From Oxyruncus cristatus (lineage: Eukaryota > Chordata > Aves > Passeriformes > Cotingidae): 64,000 bases of DNA. This document shows positions 26,803 through 37,692 of this stretch, one piece after another. The stretch lies in the NCBI GenBank assembly GCA_013399855.1, contig VXAY01004951.1, positions 266,332 to 330,331 of the forward strand, written 5' to 3'. A model generated the notes under the pieces. The model did no database searches. It was not told the origin of the DNA and saw only the letters and a program-made list of their open reading frames with translations. The translations under genes and the position numbers were made by a program. The stretch's first letter is position 1. Each line of letters starts with the position of its first letter.

Positions 26803-26979
26803 CTCACTGTCTGGAGCATAGTCAGGATTCAGGGGAAATAGCAAAGGTGGCATGATGAGGTACCAAATCAAGTCACTGAAGAGGTCGCAGCCAAAGGTGG
26901 AGAAACAGAAAGCTATGGCCAGAGTCATGCTCCCAATGCAACCAACTCCAATGGCAGAGAGGATGGTTTGGTTCAGCAC
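26803..26979 (-). CDS. Possible exon encoding a hydrophobic segment, product unrecognised
   Basis: On the minus strand this open segment encodes about 59 residues. It starts with a Leu-Asn-Gln-Thr motif, contains a strongly hydrophobic stretch (about residues 6-28) with small residues (GVGCIG), then a second hydrophobic stretch with Trp and Pro (IWYLIMPPLLFPL), and ends in an acidic, loop-like NPDYAPDSE. A strong splice donor (GAG|GTACGT) falls exactly at the end of the acidic loop. A plausible acceptor (CTCTCTGCCATTGGAG) would start the exon at 26945 with phase 1. The two-helix layout loosely recalls small four-helix membrane proteins such as the LEPROT/Vps55 family, but identity is too low to name it. 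No partner exon was found within a few kilobases, so this may be a chance frame. Confidence 0.22.
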
Positions 26980-27205
26980 AGAGGGAAAAAATGGAGTAAC
27001 AAGAGCAGGGAATACTCAGCTGCCCATGGGCTGCATCATATGGACAGAAAAGTCAGCGGACTGGACAGGGAAAGGAAAAATCCACCAGTATGAAAAGCCC
27101 TGTTGGAAGCCCTCCTTGATGAATGCTTTTCTGAAGGAAAGGTTGAAGTGTTGCTCAGGGAGTGATGAGGCTTTCCCTGTTTTGACCTAGACTCAGGGAA
27201 AGTCC

Positions 27206-27227
27206 AGACCCACAGGAATGTGGGTCT
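27206..27227. repeat. Perfect 9-bp hairpin with GGAA loop
   Basis: AGACCCACA (27206-27214) and TGTGGGTCT (27219-27227) are exact reverse complements separated by GGAA. The hairpin is short and of unknown significance. Confidence 0.65.
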
Positions 27228-28000
27228 AGCCTGTGATTTGGGTTTCAAGAACAGAGCATGACAGCTTCAGTCCATTACTTGGAAGACTCATCAACAGAAC
27301 CATTACCTAAGAACAAAATAAGTTTTACCAACTGTGTCAAATGAAAACATCTTTCCCAATCACCTTGCTGCATAAAGAAGGCACCAAGCCTCAAAGCCCA
27401 TATAGTTTCTTTTCAGGAATTTGTTTTTTAGGGAAAGGTAGAAATAATTGTGTCTTTAATAGAACATTTACTTTTAGTCAAGGCCCCATTTTTTCCTTGC
27501 TAAAAAAAGTAGCTTGAAAAACTTCTGTTAAATATGAGACTCAGTCTTGTGACCAAGGAGTGAACAGACCAACATGGTTTAATTTTAGTCCAGTTCACAA
27601 CCTTGCATTTCTCTCAGGACAGGATCAGAAAGCTGACGGTGAAGGGTCTCCCCTACTTCTACCCTTACTCCCTTTTAAAGTGATTGGTCTTTCACTTTTT
27701 CTGGGCACTTTCTGCACACCAGTTTAAAATAATTACATAAGCCTAGTGATTACACCAGCAAAATACCCCCTGGGTACAGGAGGCTGTTGAAACCGCACTG
27801 AAAGTTTCTGAGTCTGCAAATACCAAGATCTCCCAGAACACTGGAGGAGTGGTGCAAAGGGGTTAAAGAGACAAAATTGCCCCATTCTCATGTGGAGGGA
27901 CAGATCCTGGCCATACTGTCACCACCAGCTGGATCACGGTTGTAATCAAGCAATGCCTTTTGTGAGGGGAGATGGGACCATAGACAGTCCCAATTATTAT
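27228..28000. other. Non-coding stretch without a recognisable gene
   Basis: Unique sequence leading up to the first large CR1 copy. Nothing else was recognised. Confidence 0.6.
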
Positions 28001-28618
28001 GGAGTCATAGAATGGTTTGGGTTGGAAGGGACCTTAAAGAGCACCTAGTTCCAGCCCCCCCTGCCATGAGTAGGGACACCTCCCTCTAGGCCAGGTTGCT
28101 CCAAGCCCCACTCCATCTGTCCTTGGACACTGCCAGGGATCGGGCATCCACAGCTTCTCTGGGTAACGAGGTCCTGTGCCTCACTACTGTCTGAGTAAAA
28201 ATTTCTTCCTATTGTCTAACCTAAATCTCTCCTCTTTCAGTTTAAAGCCGCTGCCCCTTGTCCTATCACTATCTGCCCACGTAAAAAAGTCACTCTCCCT
28301 CTTTTTTTATAAGACCTATTTAAGTACTGAAAGATCTCGATGAAGTCTCCCTGGAGCCTTTTCTTCTGCAGGCTGAACAACCCCAGCACTCTCAGCCCGT
28401 CTCCAGAGCAGAGGTGCTCCAGCCCTCTAAGCATCTTCATGTCCCTCCTCTGGACTCTCTCCAACAGGTCCACATCCTTCTTACATTGGGCACCTCAGTA
28501 CTCTAGGTAGGGTCTCACAAGGAAGAGACGGGGAGAATCCCATCACCTCCCTGGACCTGCTGGTCACACTTCTTTGGACACAGCCCAGGATGCACTTGCC
28601 TTTCCTGGCTGCACATTA
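28001..28618 (-). mobile_element. CR1 LINE, 5'-truncated, about 620 bp
   Basis: The 3' end is at 28001, where GTCATAGAATGGTTTGGGTT gives the reverse complement of the CR1 octamer tail and the avian CR1 3' block. The copy continues through the usual 3' UTR and the end of ORF2 to the segment about a 'heading' change (TGCTGGTCACACTTCTTTGG, cleaned as CTGGTCAC...CAGCCCAGGATGCA), and stops near GGCTGCACATTAAC. 5' truncation is typical of target-primed reverse transcription. It is the longest CR1 here and belongs to the group whose tail reads TTGGAAGGGACCTTAAAG. Confidence 0.93.
28237..28473 (-). pseudogene. CR1 ORF2 (reverse transcriptase) C-terminal remnant
   Basis: An open 78-codon stretch inside the CR1 copy at 28001-28618 encodes the part of ORF2 just after the reverse transcriptase palm and thumb. 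Its landmarks are a LLERVQRRDMKML-like segment, then GLFSLQKKRLQGDFIE, matching the conserved CR1 motif Leu-Gly-Leu-Phe-Ser-Leu-(Glu/Gln)-Lys-(Arg/Lys)-Arg-Leu-(Arg/Gln)-Gly-Asp. It lacks the endonuclease and the catalytic reverse-transcriptase core because the element is 5'-truncated, so it can have no activity. No promoter or start codon belongs to it. Confidence 0.9.
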
Positions 28619-30418
28619 ACAACCCACAGGGAAGCACGCAACAGGGGGATAACAAATGGCCACAAGTATTTTTTACCAAGCAAGCAAGAGCAGGGGCGGG
28701 AGCCTCCCGGTCCTTATGCTGGGCAGGGGGGGTTTATTTAATCCATCCAGTCCCCTCTGCCGACCCCGGATCATTTCCTCCTCCTTCAACAGCTGCAGCT
28801 GTGGGGGATGGCGGAGCACAGAGACACACAGCTGTCCCTTGCTGATTGCCACACATCCTTGTCAAGGCTTGCTGGATCCAGCCCTGGGGCCAGCTCCCCA
28901 AGCCTCTCCTCAAACCTCAGTCCTTTTGAGCTGTTCAGGACAAACTGCAAATGTTCTTTTTTTTGTTGCCTCAACCACATCAGTTTGGAAGAAAAAAGAC
29001 GCAGCTGCTCCTTGCAAACTTTGCCTGTTTTACAGCTTTCAACTGGCAAAGCCATGGTGTTTTGGTGGAAATACACAGCATTTCCAAGGTATATTTTGTG
29101 TTTCAGGTATTGCACATAAACCTGTTCCTCCTTGAGCAGCACATCGGATGAGATGGTTCCAGCACAAGCTGCTTTTGATCTATATCCCCAGCATGTGAAC
29201 AGGAATGACAGTGTTTGCAGAATTCAGCTGTCATGAAGCTCTTAGAGCAGTTTGTTAAATCTCCACTCCAAGGTTTACAGTCCTGTCTGAGGGGAAGGGT
29301 TTGGGTTATCAGCATCAGGTTTTAGCATTTTGGGGGAAGGGGATTGTTTCTGCCAATTAGCTGAAGGGGATTTCAGAACACGAGGACTCTCACAGCAGTG
29401 AATGTCACTTCTCACAGGGAGGGCTTTTTCCACGGCAAGATTTGCACAGTTGGAATCTGAAGAGAATAAACCTACAGACTGACCAAACACAAATGAGCCT
29501 TTTGAAAGGTCTGTGTCAGATTTGTTAACACTGGTCCACAAAGACCTGGCTGCAGCCGTGAGGACAAAGGCTTTAAAAGAAGACTCATCCTCAGACTGGG
29601 TTGGATTCCCCAATACAAAGGGGACCAGAACAAGGGCACTAACTGCATTTCTCCTTTATTTTTTGTCCTATTTAATTTGACCCTACCCATAGCACAGTTT
29701 CCTGGCCTGGCTCTATATAAATGACAACTTTATAAAGTTGAACTGGTCTTTTTCTAACATGGAATTTGGGTTGGGGTTTTTTTTGGACACAAAAAGTTCA
29801 GTATTCGACATAATCACTTTTTGGCATGCTATATAAATATGCATTTTGTGAGATTGATTGGGTCTGTGTGAAGGCCTAAAAGGAATAAAGTTCTACTATT
29901 CACCATTGTCAACGCAATACCCCAGACTCCTAATCAAATCTGCTGCTGCAAAGGTAGGAAAAAAAATAATAACCCAGCTATAATTACCTTGCCTGGAGCC
30001 ACTGCTCTGACACCACAAAACAGTTTTTCTGTGCTGTATAGGGACTCAACTGATTTTTTTCCTAATTCATAGTCACTTTTTCAATGGCACAGCATCCTCT
30101 CCCAAGGGACATCAGAAGGTGCTCAGGCTACAGAGGGTTAGATCTCAATGCTGTTATAGAAAAAGCACAACTATCTCAATGTACACAGGCTAAAGGTGGT
30201 CCACAAACCGCCCAAAATTGCAGCCACATCCACACACATCCACATTAATGGTCCTCATACCAAACTTAAACCACCTCATGTTCAGACCACCGGATTTGGA
30301 AAAAAAAAAAAATCAGTATCATCACTGTTCAGCTACTTTGTACCTGCTATCAGTAACAGACCTGTTCGTGCAGTCAGTTCTATCCTGAAAAATTCAATGC
30401 TGATGCTTTGAAATCTGG
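28619..30418. other. Non-coding stretch without a recognisable gene
   Basis: Unique DNA. Minus-strand (28786-29142, 118 codons) and plus-strand (28656-29135, 159 codons) frames overlap each other, and neither resembles a known protein. The stretch includes the palindrome at 29725-29740. Confidence 0.5.
29713..29740. repeat. 16-bp perfect palindrome beside a TATA-like motif
   Basis: CAACTTTATAAAGTTG (29725-29740) equals its own reverse complement over all 16 bases. A TATATAAAT motif starts at about 29714, a few bases upstream. This could be a binding site for a dimeric factor or a chance AT-rich palindrome. Confidence 0.6.
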
Positions 30419-30420
30419 GC

Positions 30421-30506
30421 AGGAGGTCTGACTAGATGATCTAGTTGGGGGTTTGGAACCAGATCATCTTTTAAAGTCCCTTCCAACCCAAACTCTGATT
30501 CTATCT
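30421..30506 (+). mobile_element. CR1 LINE 3' tail fragment, with internal insertion
   Basis: The end reads TTTTAAAGTCCCTTCCAACC, then CAAACTCTGATTCTATC, the plus-sense CR1 3' terminus with its octamer (ATTCTATG type). The upstream piece GGAGGTCTGACTAGATGATC is the normal preceding CR1 sequence. About 27 bases are inserted between the two parts. They begin after AGATGATCT (30434-30442) and end with its exact reverse complement AGATCATCT (30461-30469). Confidence 0.85.
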
Positions 30507-33019
30507 CAAGAGATCTCCTCTCCTAGCCCCTGTTTCTCAGTGGCTGTGTGGGGTCTGTTCTTTTCTTTACCACCAGTAGGACTTCAGCCTTTCATTTACA
30601 GATAAAAAATCTGCCTGGAAGGGATCACTGGACTCAGGGGGAAAAGAAAAAACAAAAACACAAACCATTTTCATACTACTGTTTACACATTTTGGAGTAT
30701 TAAAAGAAATAAAAGTACTAATTGTCATAATTGCACAGACTCTTGATTTACACTTTTTTGGCCAAAGATCTTAAGGTCTCATGCAGACAACATGCAGACA
30801 GCCTGGAGCATTTTAAGGAAAAGTAAGCATTGAGAAACAAGATTTTTTTCAGAGATTAGTGATGTCAAGGCTTCCATTTGCATTTTTATGGAGTAACAGA
30901 GTTTAATTTTATCTTTGTACACAACACAACACAACACTTGGGGTTGAGAGACCAGTGTCTGGATCTAGTATGAATTTCTGTTTTTGAAGACCATGGCAAT
31001 AAATACATGCCCGACCTGTCACGCTGCTCCATTCTTTCCCCATTCTCCAAGAGTCATAAAGAGTTTCTAAATTCGATTATTAATTATTGAGCCACTGGAC
31101 CAGCCTCACAGCAAACTGCACAAAACCAGCTTTACCAGTTGTATCAATAGCACTGCCACTTCCAGGAAGAGCACAGGAAAGCGGATTTTGCACCTGACCC
31201 TGCTGAATGGCAACAATCAGCTGTTTTACTTTACCTTTCTAACTGTTCCTTTCAAACAAGAGCTGGTTCCTTGTATTTCTGATCAGCCTCATACGTGTTG
31301 TCCCCATTTCACACCCAAACCCTTCTGTGATTCTATGATGTCATTTAAGATCCAGAGAGCAACAAAGCAATGTGCTCATGAGCAACAGCTTAGCTAAGTC
31401 CTGGGCCTGCAGTCCTGTCCAAAGGAAAAATTGAAATGAGAAAAAAATGCTTTGGAGGGCTTTTTTAGGAGTATGTCTCTGAAAAATTTCACATTCACTA
31501 AAACCACTCTTCGTCCACAGGATGTGGAAGCAGTAGCGTACATACAGGTAGGTGTTAGCACTGCTGGATATCTTCCCCAAACTGTTACAAAACTTCATGT
31601 TCCTGTTAAGGCAAGGTATTTCCAAAATACTGATACCTCCTGCCTTGGAGGGATATGGGGTAAGTGCAGTCTTGATTTTAATCTCAGCCAAAGTATAACT
31701 GCAGATTTTCATCGGAGAAAAATACTTATTAAACTGATCAAAACCACTTCTTATTGCTAACAGGAGGTAAAGGACAGGAGGGAAATAACGGCCCTCACTG
31801 CTCCAGCACAGCCCTCATGCTGCTGGCTTGAGGAGACTTGCAGGGAAGCTGAATTATCCTTACAAGTCCTGGCCTCCTCTGCAGTTCAGTTATTAGGACC
31901 TGGAGGAGGAAAGGAACGTGGGTGAATGACCATGAAACTTATCGCACAAGCAGAGCTCAGTGTTCCTGCCCGTTTCCAAAGGGGCAAGGGGAGCCAGCTG
32001 GGAAACGCAGCGAGACTTAAAAAACACAGCACCAAATTCGATTAACTGAAGAGGCAAGTTAGTCTCACTTTAAAGGGTTTTATACCAATGCACAAAACCA
32101 CCTTTGTATTTAGGCTTCCAAGCCTAAAGTAGTTGTGGGAAGGAAGAGGGAGCTCTTTTCATCAAAAATATTTATTGAAGCTTTATTTTAAAGAAGACCT
32201 AGTACTCTTCAAAACATAGTTCTGACAGTGTGGTCTTCAGGGAAAGAGGAGATCACACCTTACTGGCATGATGGGGATGGAGGGATGAAAGGTACTGAAC
32301 ATACACAGAACACTGCGTGGTGCACATGGGTTCATCTTCCTTTGGTGCCAAAGTGTCCAAAAAAGCCCATCCACGTGCATCACAGACCCTTTCCTCTGCC
32401 AGTGTGTTCTTGCAGTGTTCTATGTATCCAGGCTACTGAGACGCCCTTGGTCACTGGTAAATGAGTGTCCATTGGGTGATTCACACCATCTCTTAGACCA
32501 GCAAGGTGGTAAGGCCACAGTCTGCACTTATTCTTTTGGTTGTCAAGGGGGCAAAAAAAGCACCAGCGCTCTAAGAGTTTCCTACACTTGTGAAGGTGCA
32601 ACATCCCTCATGCTATGCAGTCTGGCATGCCCCACACAAATGGAAATGGCCTTTGTTCCTCTGTGAAGGAGCACAAGTTCCCCCTGAGCAACCCACAGCT
32701 TTGTTGAAAATTCATATCACCATTCTCATGGTTGCTGCACGTGGTCTCCCAAACCGTATAGCGGGCAAAATGCACATTGGGCCAGACCTATGCCCTCTCC
32801 CTGCTGTACCCAGACCACTGTCTCAGCAGCAGGCCTGACCCTCAAATAAGAAAGTGAGGGTCCTGCTTGAATCACACTTCTCAAAGAGCACATTAACCCT
32901 GATTGTCTTGGCTAACTCTCTGGAATTTCCTTCCTTGCCCCGGAGACAGAGCATTCTGTGGAAATGAAAATTAATACTTACAGGCAACTCGAGTTTGGGT
33001 GTGTTTTCAATTACATATT
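30507..33019. other. Non-coding stretch without a recognisable gene
   Basis: AT-rich unique DNA with an ACAAC pentamer repeat (about 30919-30937). No gene or transposon was recognised. Confidence 0.55.
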
Positions 33020-33048
33020 AAAAAAAAAAAAAAAAAAAGAGAGAGAGT
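33020..33048. repeat. Poly-A run followed by (GA)n
   Basis: About 19 A residues are followed by about five GA units. A poly-A of this length could mark a retroposed sequence end on the plus strand, but no retrocopy was recognised upstream. It may be a simple microsatellite. Confidence 0.85.
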
Positions 33049-33260
33049 GGAAATTCAGTGGCTGTTACAAATAAGCCCATTTTAATTGTAAATTTATTTA
33101 GGAGGAGGTGGAATTAATCACCAAAAAGAGAGTGGGGGGAGAGCCCTGAAGTTGCCCACAGCGCAAGGAGAGTGCGAATCACGCAGTTGGCATGAGATCC
33201 CATTTCATATTCATTAAGTGCAGGGGTTTTAAGATCCTGAATATCTCACTGTTCTTTCCC
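33049..33260. promoter_or_regulatory. Conserved-element-like AT-rich block (candidate enhancer)
   Basis: Non-repetitive block with several homeodomain and related cores (TTTTAATTGTAAATTTATTT, GGAATTAATCACC, CATATTCATTAAG). It starts directly after the poly-A/(GA) run. Its character is that of a vertebrate conserved non-coding element, but conservation was not tested. Confidence 0.27.
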
Positions 33261-35606
33261 TCCTGTTCTCCAGAGGGAGAACAAATGCAAACGGTGTCGT
33301 GTTAGAAGGGGCTAAAAGGGCACCCTGTAATAATCCAGTGCGTGAAACCCCATGGATTCATCGAGGAGGGAAGGTGTAACGGCCCTCAGGAAGCCTGCAA
33401 TAGCCTCTGTGTACACATAACACCTCCAAAGGAATTTTCTGCAGCTATTCAAGAACAGACCTAGGTCTATTTACCCCAGCTTCACCCCATAGCTCACTTG
33501 CACGTGCCTCAGCAGCACATGGGGGAGCGCAACAGAGGGCTGTGACACACCAAAATAACCCCAGCCAGATGAAAAATAGGCTCTGTTGTTTCTCGCACGG
33601 TGCTGATGTTGGGGTTTGACAGGCAAGAGGAAAGGTAACCTTTCCACAGCATGTACCTCACGGCACAGGACAGCAAGAGCACAGTAAGCCCCCAGCAGCA
33701 GCTGGTTACATTATACCACTTCTGCACACCATACTCTGACAGCTCCTTTTCCACCCCAGGCAAGGACATGAGAGTTCAGGCAAGATCCTGGCACTCAAAA
33801 TTCTCCACCACAGCAAGTCCCAACACATGAGGCCATGGCACAGCAGCCTGCATGCAGGATGAAGATGCCCTTTGTGCAGTGGCAGCTGAGATGTGAGTCA
33901 GCTCCAACAGGCTTTCCATGATCCTTTTCCTTGAAGGCTGTGAGTTAATTCAGCTTGGACAACCTTGCCTTCATTTAAGATTCCTCCTCCACAAACATTC
34001 AAGCTTTTGCTGTACAAATAGAGGAAATATATTCCATGTTGCCAGCCAGTGCTTGTCACCTGGCACATTAGCGAGCACTGAATCCTTCTACTGTTGATGA
34101 ATTGGTTCAACTCTTCCTTGGACCTGCTGATGCCTTCTCTACAACCTCCTGCAGCAGCACAGCCCCACCATTTGCTTCCTCTGCCCAAAAAAAAGCTCTT
34201 TCTAAAGAGAAAGACCTGGTCTTCTATGAGTTTCGCCCTCTGGCTTTCATATAAAGAGATTTGGTGAAGAACGGAATCAGAGAATCAATCAGTAAGGCTG
34301 GAAAGGACCACAGTGGGCTGCATTGTTGAACTTCAAACAGTTCAACTTATCCATTACCAAAAAACTTTTGAAAACTTAAATTGCACTCTACAACCAGCAC
34401 CCTCCTCCTCCCCAGGTGTTGTTTATAATATTGCCATTTTCTGCAATGACTCAGTTCAGAGATCCCAGTCTCTGACCCAGAGGAGAGGGATCATCAGCCC
34501 ACTTAGTCACCTCCAGTGAGCAATATAACACTTAATTCCATGGTTAGCCTATTTTTTTTTTAATTATTACTATTGCAAACTGGCTCTGTGTAATGTACTG
34601 GGAACAGTGTGTTGCACAAGTTTTTGTAGGAATCAAATTTTGAAACTGCTGCATGCAAGAACAGATATCAGCTGTGACTGTGAGAAAAACCATGGGTCTC
34701 ATCCAGCTGACCACATCTCACACAGAGTACGTGCAATCAGTCAGTTTGACTCTTGGAAAACACACACATCTCTCAGTCACAGGGTTTATATTACAGGAGA
34801 AAAAAATAAATCTCTTGTCCATACACAAGAATGAGAATCACTAATCCATCAGTTTGGCCATCAAGCCAATAACATTTTGTTTGCGTGGGTTGAAGCTATA
34901 ATTTTGTCTAGCTTTCCTTAAAACACGAGCAAGATATCAATCCCCCCCAAACAAGGAATGGACAGCCTCACACAAAAGCACTTATTTAGTTTTAAAAATG
35001 GCAAAACTGATCTTCTAAACCACTTCCTAGGAAAGACTCTGTGAGCCCTGAAGCACTTCCCAAGAGCAAGGAGCTGAGCAGAGGGTTTGTGACACTAAGG
35101 AAAAGCTCCTTTTGCCCCAGATCTGCTGCACGATCCGATAGCTCACAGCCCTTCAAGGACTGGTTCTTCTGACACCCTCCACACCAGGGAAATTGTATTT
35201 TCCCCACTGCACGAAACACACCTTAGATGCCCAAAGGACACCAAAGCAAAACCAGGTCACCAATGACCACGTGATGCATGCCCCACCGCAGGAGGGGAAG
35301 CAGGAGCCTGCAAAGGAGACAGGCAGCAGAGAAAGAAAAAAGGGAAAGGCAACAATTACAGTTACATTGTGCAGCTGCTAGAAAGGCTGAGGGACAGAAC
35401 GTGGTGTGTGCTATAGAATTATAGACTACAGCACGGCAGTATGGTGACAGGTCCCTGCACCATGAAGCACAGACTACATTCAAAGATTAAACTTGGCGCT
35501 CTCCCTAGGGCTCCAGCAGCCTGACACTGTTATTACAAACTCACTTTCTGATAGAATAAAGCAAGCTTTTAAGCATCCAGCTACAGGGAAGTGTCTTGAT
35601 GGACAG
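33261..35606. other. Non-coding stretch without a recognisable gene
   Basis: Unique DNA. A weak CR1-tail-like patch lies at 34273-34311 and is listed separately. No gene is supported. Confidence 0.55.
34273..34311 (-). mobile_element. Possible degraded CR1 3' tail
   Basis: GGAATCAGAGAATCAATCAG followed by TAAGGCTGGAAAGGACC resembles the antisense CR1 tail (AGAATCATAGAATCA...AAGGTTGGAAAAGACC). The match ends after about 40 bases, so it is either an extremely short insertion or decayed. Confidence 0.4.
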
Positions 35607-35777
35607 TATGCCCAGGGAAGTGGTGAAATCACTGCCCCTGAAAGTATTAAAAAAAAACGTGTAGATGTGGTGCTTAGAGACACGGTTTCATGCCAGACAT
35701 GGCAGTATTAGGTTAATGGTTGGGGTCAATGATCTTAGAGGTCTTTTCCAACTTCAATGATTCCATGATTCTATATA
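35607..35777 (+). mobile_element. CR1 LINE 3' fragment, about 170 bp
   Basis: Plus-sense CR1. It starts in the last codons of ORF2 (TGCCCAGGGAAGTGGTGAAA), runs through GTGTAGATGTGGTGCTTAGA and ATTAGGTTAATGGTTGGGGT, and ends with GATCTTAGAGGTCTTTTCCA and the tail ATGATTCCATGATTCTATAT. The 'GTGCTTAGAGACAC / TTAGAGGTCTTTTCC' form marks a different CR1 subfamily from the TTGGAAGGGACC copies. It is the same type as the copy at 43776-44205. Confidence 0.92.
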
Positions 35778-36468
35778 TGAATACACAATACACACAGATA
35801 ATAGAGCTGGCTGACTGATAACTCTCATATCAATAGACAGATTCATATTGGTGGAAATGACCTGTAAAGTTCAAATGTTCAAATTATTTGGCTTAAACAT
35901 GAGATCTGGAGGGGGGAAAAAAAAAAAAAGTTCATGATTTTTGAGGGATGGACAAGCAATTTCTGAAAGCAGTGTCTGGCCACACTTTCTAATGACACGT
36001 GGTGGTCTTCCTCTCTCCATTGAAAATCCCTTATTGCTATACCAAATGCTTAATGTTTTCCAGTCAAGGTAGTGGCCAATTCTGCAGGCTGTTTGCAAGC
36101 AGAGGGTAACCAGTTCCTAAACATTATGAGGAACTACAGAACTTGGGAGTATTTGCAGAATTTTCCTCCAGCTGTCTACATTTGCTATATGCTAGGTTCC
36201 TTCAAAGTAGCCTCATTACTTCTACACAGTCAGTTACCACCCCTGTGCTGGCCAGTGCACCCACGAGCCTGCCAAGCACTAGAGATGTTCATGAAAGTTT
36301 CCTACCCACACCGCCTTCATCCCTTCACCCTCCCCTTACATCACCATTTCAAGGCCAGCACAGCTGCAAACAAGCTCAACCTCAGACCGTGGGCAGTGGT
36401 TGCATTTGCCCTGCCAGACCAGGTGAAAATGGTTCCCACACACTTTCTTCAGAGCAGCAGGCTGAAAT
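35778..36468. other. Non-coding stretch without a recognisable gene
   Basis: Unique DNA containing a G6A13 homopolymer pair (35911-35929). A 234-codon plus-strand frame (36072-36776) starts here, but its second half is antisense to the CR1 at 36469-36712, so it is not a gene. Confidence 0.6.
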
Positions 36469-36712
36469 GGAATCATAGAATAGGCTGGGTTGGAAGGAAC
36501 CTTAAAGACCATATAGTTCCAACCTTCCCACCATGGGCAGGGACACTTTCCACTAGCCCAGGTTGCTCACAGCCCCATCCAGCCTGGCCTTGGACACCAC
36601 CAGGGATGGGGCATCCACAGCTTCTCTGGGCAACCCGTGCCAGTGTCTCACCACCCTCACAGGGAGAAATTTCTTCCATAACATACCAAGCTCCATATCT
36701 CCTACAGGCAGG
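36469..36712 (-). mobile_element. CR1 LINE 3' fragment, about 240 bp
   Basis: It begins with GGAATCATAGAATAGGCTGG, the antisense CR1 octamer tail, followed by TTGGAAGGAACCTTAAAGAC, ACCATGGGCAGGGACACTTT and GATGGGGCATCCACAGCTTC. The right end decays after AAATTTCTTCCATAACAT. It belongs to the same subfamily group as the copies at 28001 and 45330. Confidence 0.93.
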
Positions 36713-37692
36713 AAAAGGTTTTAAATTAATTATTTTTTTAGAGACCATCAGTGGCACTTATTTACGTGCTATTTGATAGGGATGTGTGGGTGCATTTGTT
36801 ACCAAACCCCAGTAATCAGATGTTCAAGATGTGCATTGCACAGAGCCCACTGGGGCTTTGCACAATATTCTGAGCACTCAAAGCCAGACAAGACGCTGGT
36901 AACACCTTCCTCTGTGTTGTGCAAGTGCACTGAAGAAATACCAGCTCTCTTTTCAATTTTTAAGAAAAGAAGTAGGAAAAAAAAAAAAGCATAAAAGGGC
37001 TGATATGGATCACCTGCCATATCTGGGGGAAATTTGCAGTAGAAGAGGCATGATAAACCCTTTGCTTGAAAAGGAACTTTTCAGCTGAAAGGAATTCTTT
37101 GGTGCTGTTTTTAAGTCCCAAGAAGAACTATAACCAGATACAAAAACACGATTACATTTAGAAGTGCTGCAGGTAGGTATTATTAAAACAACGTTCACAA
37201 GGAATAGAAATGTAATAGGAGAGCAAAAGAACTGGTACAAAAAGAATCCCAAAGACAAAAACAACCCATGACCCCACCACTTGCAACTCAGATATCAATA
37301 CGTGGGAACCAAATCCCTTTGGCACATCAACATTACGCAGCCGGAAACTTGTGAAACTCGTTCCGCGGGTCCACAAATGCAGCAGAGGAGATACAGCCAG
37401 AGCACAGAAGACAGAGAAATGACACCAGGGAAAGGGAAGGTTATGGACAGGGCACCAGCAAATTAAGCCAGGAAGAAATTAAATTGAGAGGAAGCAGGAA
37501 TGGGCAGTTAGAGATGACATCGCAGTTCCTGCTGCGAACTCTCTGCCCCAAGAGGACTCTCAGCCTTCAGCAATTGTCTTTCTGCAGATTTCTGTGCTCT
37601 GCTTCAGGAGGGAATACTCTGTGCAGAACCAGAGAAGGAGCTCAGAGTCCAGCATGATGCAACATTTAAAAAAAAATACAATCCAAATTAAC
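36713..37692. other. Non-coding stretch without a recognisable gene
   Basis: Unique sequence between two CR1 copies with a short A run near 36977. Nothing else was recognised. Confidence 0.6.

Noticed and set aside
28786..29142. 118-codon minus-strand frame with a charged, helix-like start
   Set aside because: It overlaps a longer plus-strand frame and has no family match and no splice sites at its edges.
36072..36776. 234-codon plus-strand open frame, the longest in the window
   Set aside because: Its second half is antisense to the CR1 copy at 36469-36712, and the translation resembles no protein family.
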